From NCBI GenBank assembly GCA_003513015.1, contig DOTA01000150.1:1732-7085 (forward strand): DNA of 5,354 nt, read 5' to 3'. This document shows positions 5,207 to 5,354 of this stretch, in pieces. A model generated the notes under the pieces. It was given only the letters and a program-made list of their open reading frames with translations, ran no database searches and was not told the DNA's origin. Positions within the stretch are counted from its first letter, which is position 1; the number at the start of each line of letters is the position of its first letter. The stretch is from Chloroflexota bacterium (GTDB lineage: Bacteria > Chloroflexota > Anaerolineae > Anaerolineales > UBA11858). Both the position numbers and the translations under genes were made by a program.

Positions 5207-5243
5207 AAACCCACCAGCTCATTTTTGAAATACCGGCGGGTTT
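5207..5243 (-). promoter_or_regulatory. Hairpin at the 5' end of the kimA-like transcript
   Basis: AAACCCGCCGG (5243-5233) pairs with CTGGTGGGTTT (5217-5207) in the minus-strand RNA. The stem has 11 bp including two G-U pairs, with a 15-nt loop. A T-rich tract (TGTATTGTAATTT) follows. The predicted start site is near 5243, so the stem would begin almost at the first transcribed base. It could stabilise the mRNA or act as a weak terminator/attenuator. The leader is only about 60 nt, too short for the ydaO-type cyclic di-AMP riboswitch that precedes kimA in Bacillus. Confidence 0.5.
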
Positions 5244-5249
5244 AGCGAG

Positions 5250-5278
5250 ATTCTAGCCGTAATTTTTGGGCATGTCAA
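5250..5278 (-). promoter_or_regulatory. Sigma-70-type promoter of the potassium operon
   Basis: A perfect -35 TTGACA (5278-5273) and a -10 TAGAAT (5255-5250, five of six consensus bases) are separated by exactly 17 bp. It is the best promoter in the window and would start the transcript near 5243, about 60 nt before the permease ATG. No operator palindrome is obvious around it. Confidence 0.75.
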
Positions 5279-5324
5279 TAACCTTCGATTTACGCCCAAG
5301 TGGAGAACCAGCCTCCTTCCGATC

Positions 5325-5353
5325 TTGACACCCTCCAGCTTGCACCTTAAACT
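5325..5353 (+). promoter_or_regulatory. Divergent promoter-like sequence at the right edge
   Basis: On the plus strand, TTGACA (5325-5330) and TAAACT (5348-5353, four of six consensus bases) are separated by 17 bp. It points out of the window, and its -35 is about 47 bp from the -35 of the potassium operon. No gene is visible behind it because the window ends at 5354. It may drive a divergent gene; a chance match is possible. Confidence 0.4.
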
Positions 5354-5354
5354 A

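Noticed and set aside
5184..5222. Longer start of the permease at 5222 (13 extra residues)
   Set aside because: There is no ribosome site, the ATG lies in a hairpin loop, and the shorter start aligns with the KimA N-terminus.
5184..5354. ydaO-type cyclic di-AMP riboswitch upstream of kimA
   Set aside because: I looked for it because of the Bacillus precedent, but the leader after the predicted start is only about 60 nt and shows none of the element's paired domains.

Overview
The window reads as a chromosomal segment of a bacterium with roughly 50% GC. My best guess is Chloroflexota (Anaerolineae-like). The guess rests on the RsgA with a long charged N-terminal extension and on a KimA-type permease followed by two single-domain TrkA proteins. 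It is made from memory and not tested. Every gene I can support lies on the minus strand, so transcription runs from right to left.

Right half (about 5354 to 2005): a compact three-gene operon for potassium handling. A promoter matching the sigma-70 consensus (TTGACA, 17 bp, TAGAAT) drives a 614-residue KimA-like permease of the KUP/APC superfamily. It is followed after 4 nt by one TrkA-type (RCK) regulatory protein and after 1 nt more by a second. The same trio (APC permease plus CeoB and CeoC) is known side by side in mycobacteria. A second promoter-like sequence at the right edge points the other way, so a divergent gene probably starts just outside the window.

Middle (about 2005 to 1464): 530 nt without a conventional gene, and the most interesting part. 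A promoter overlaps the stop codon of the second TrkA gene. Downstream come a 20-codon leader ORF with a perfect Shine-Dalgarno, a stem that can hide that Shine-Dalgarno, a hairpin spanning the leader stop codon, several copies of a CGGCCACGG/CCGTGGCCG complementary pair that allow mutually exclusive stems, and a terminator hairpin with a U-rich tail. Just past the terminator lie a second perfect Shine-Dalgarno and a 63-codon ORF whose end overlaps the start of rsgA. This has the layout of a transcription attenuator or other structured leader RNA controlling the rsgA operon. I know of no described element like it, but I could not search.

Left part (1474 to 1): rsgA, encoding the circularly permuted GTPase of 30S ribosome assembly, overlaps by 4 nt a gene that runs off the left edge. 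Its 73 visible residues may be the start of a RIO-type kinase, another ribosome-maturation family; this identification is tentative.
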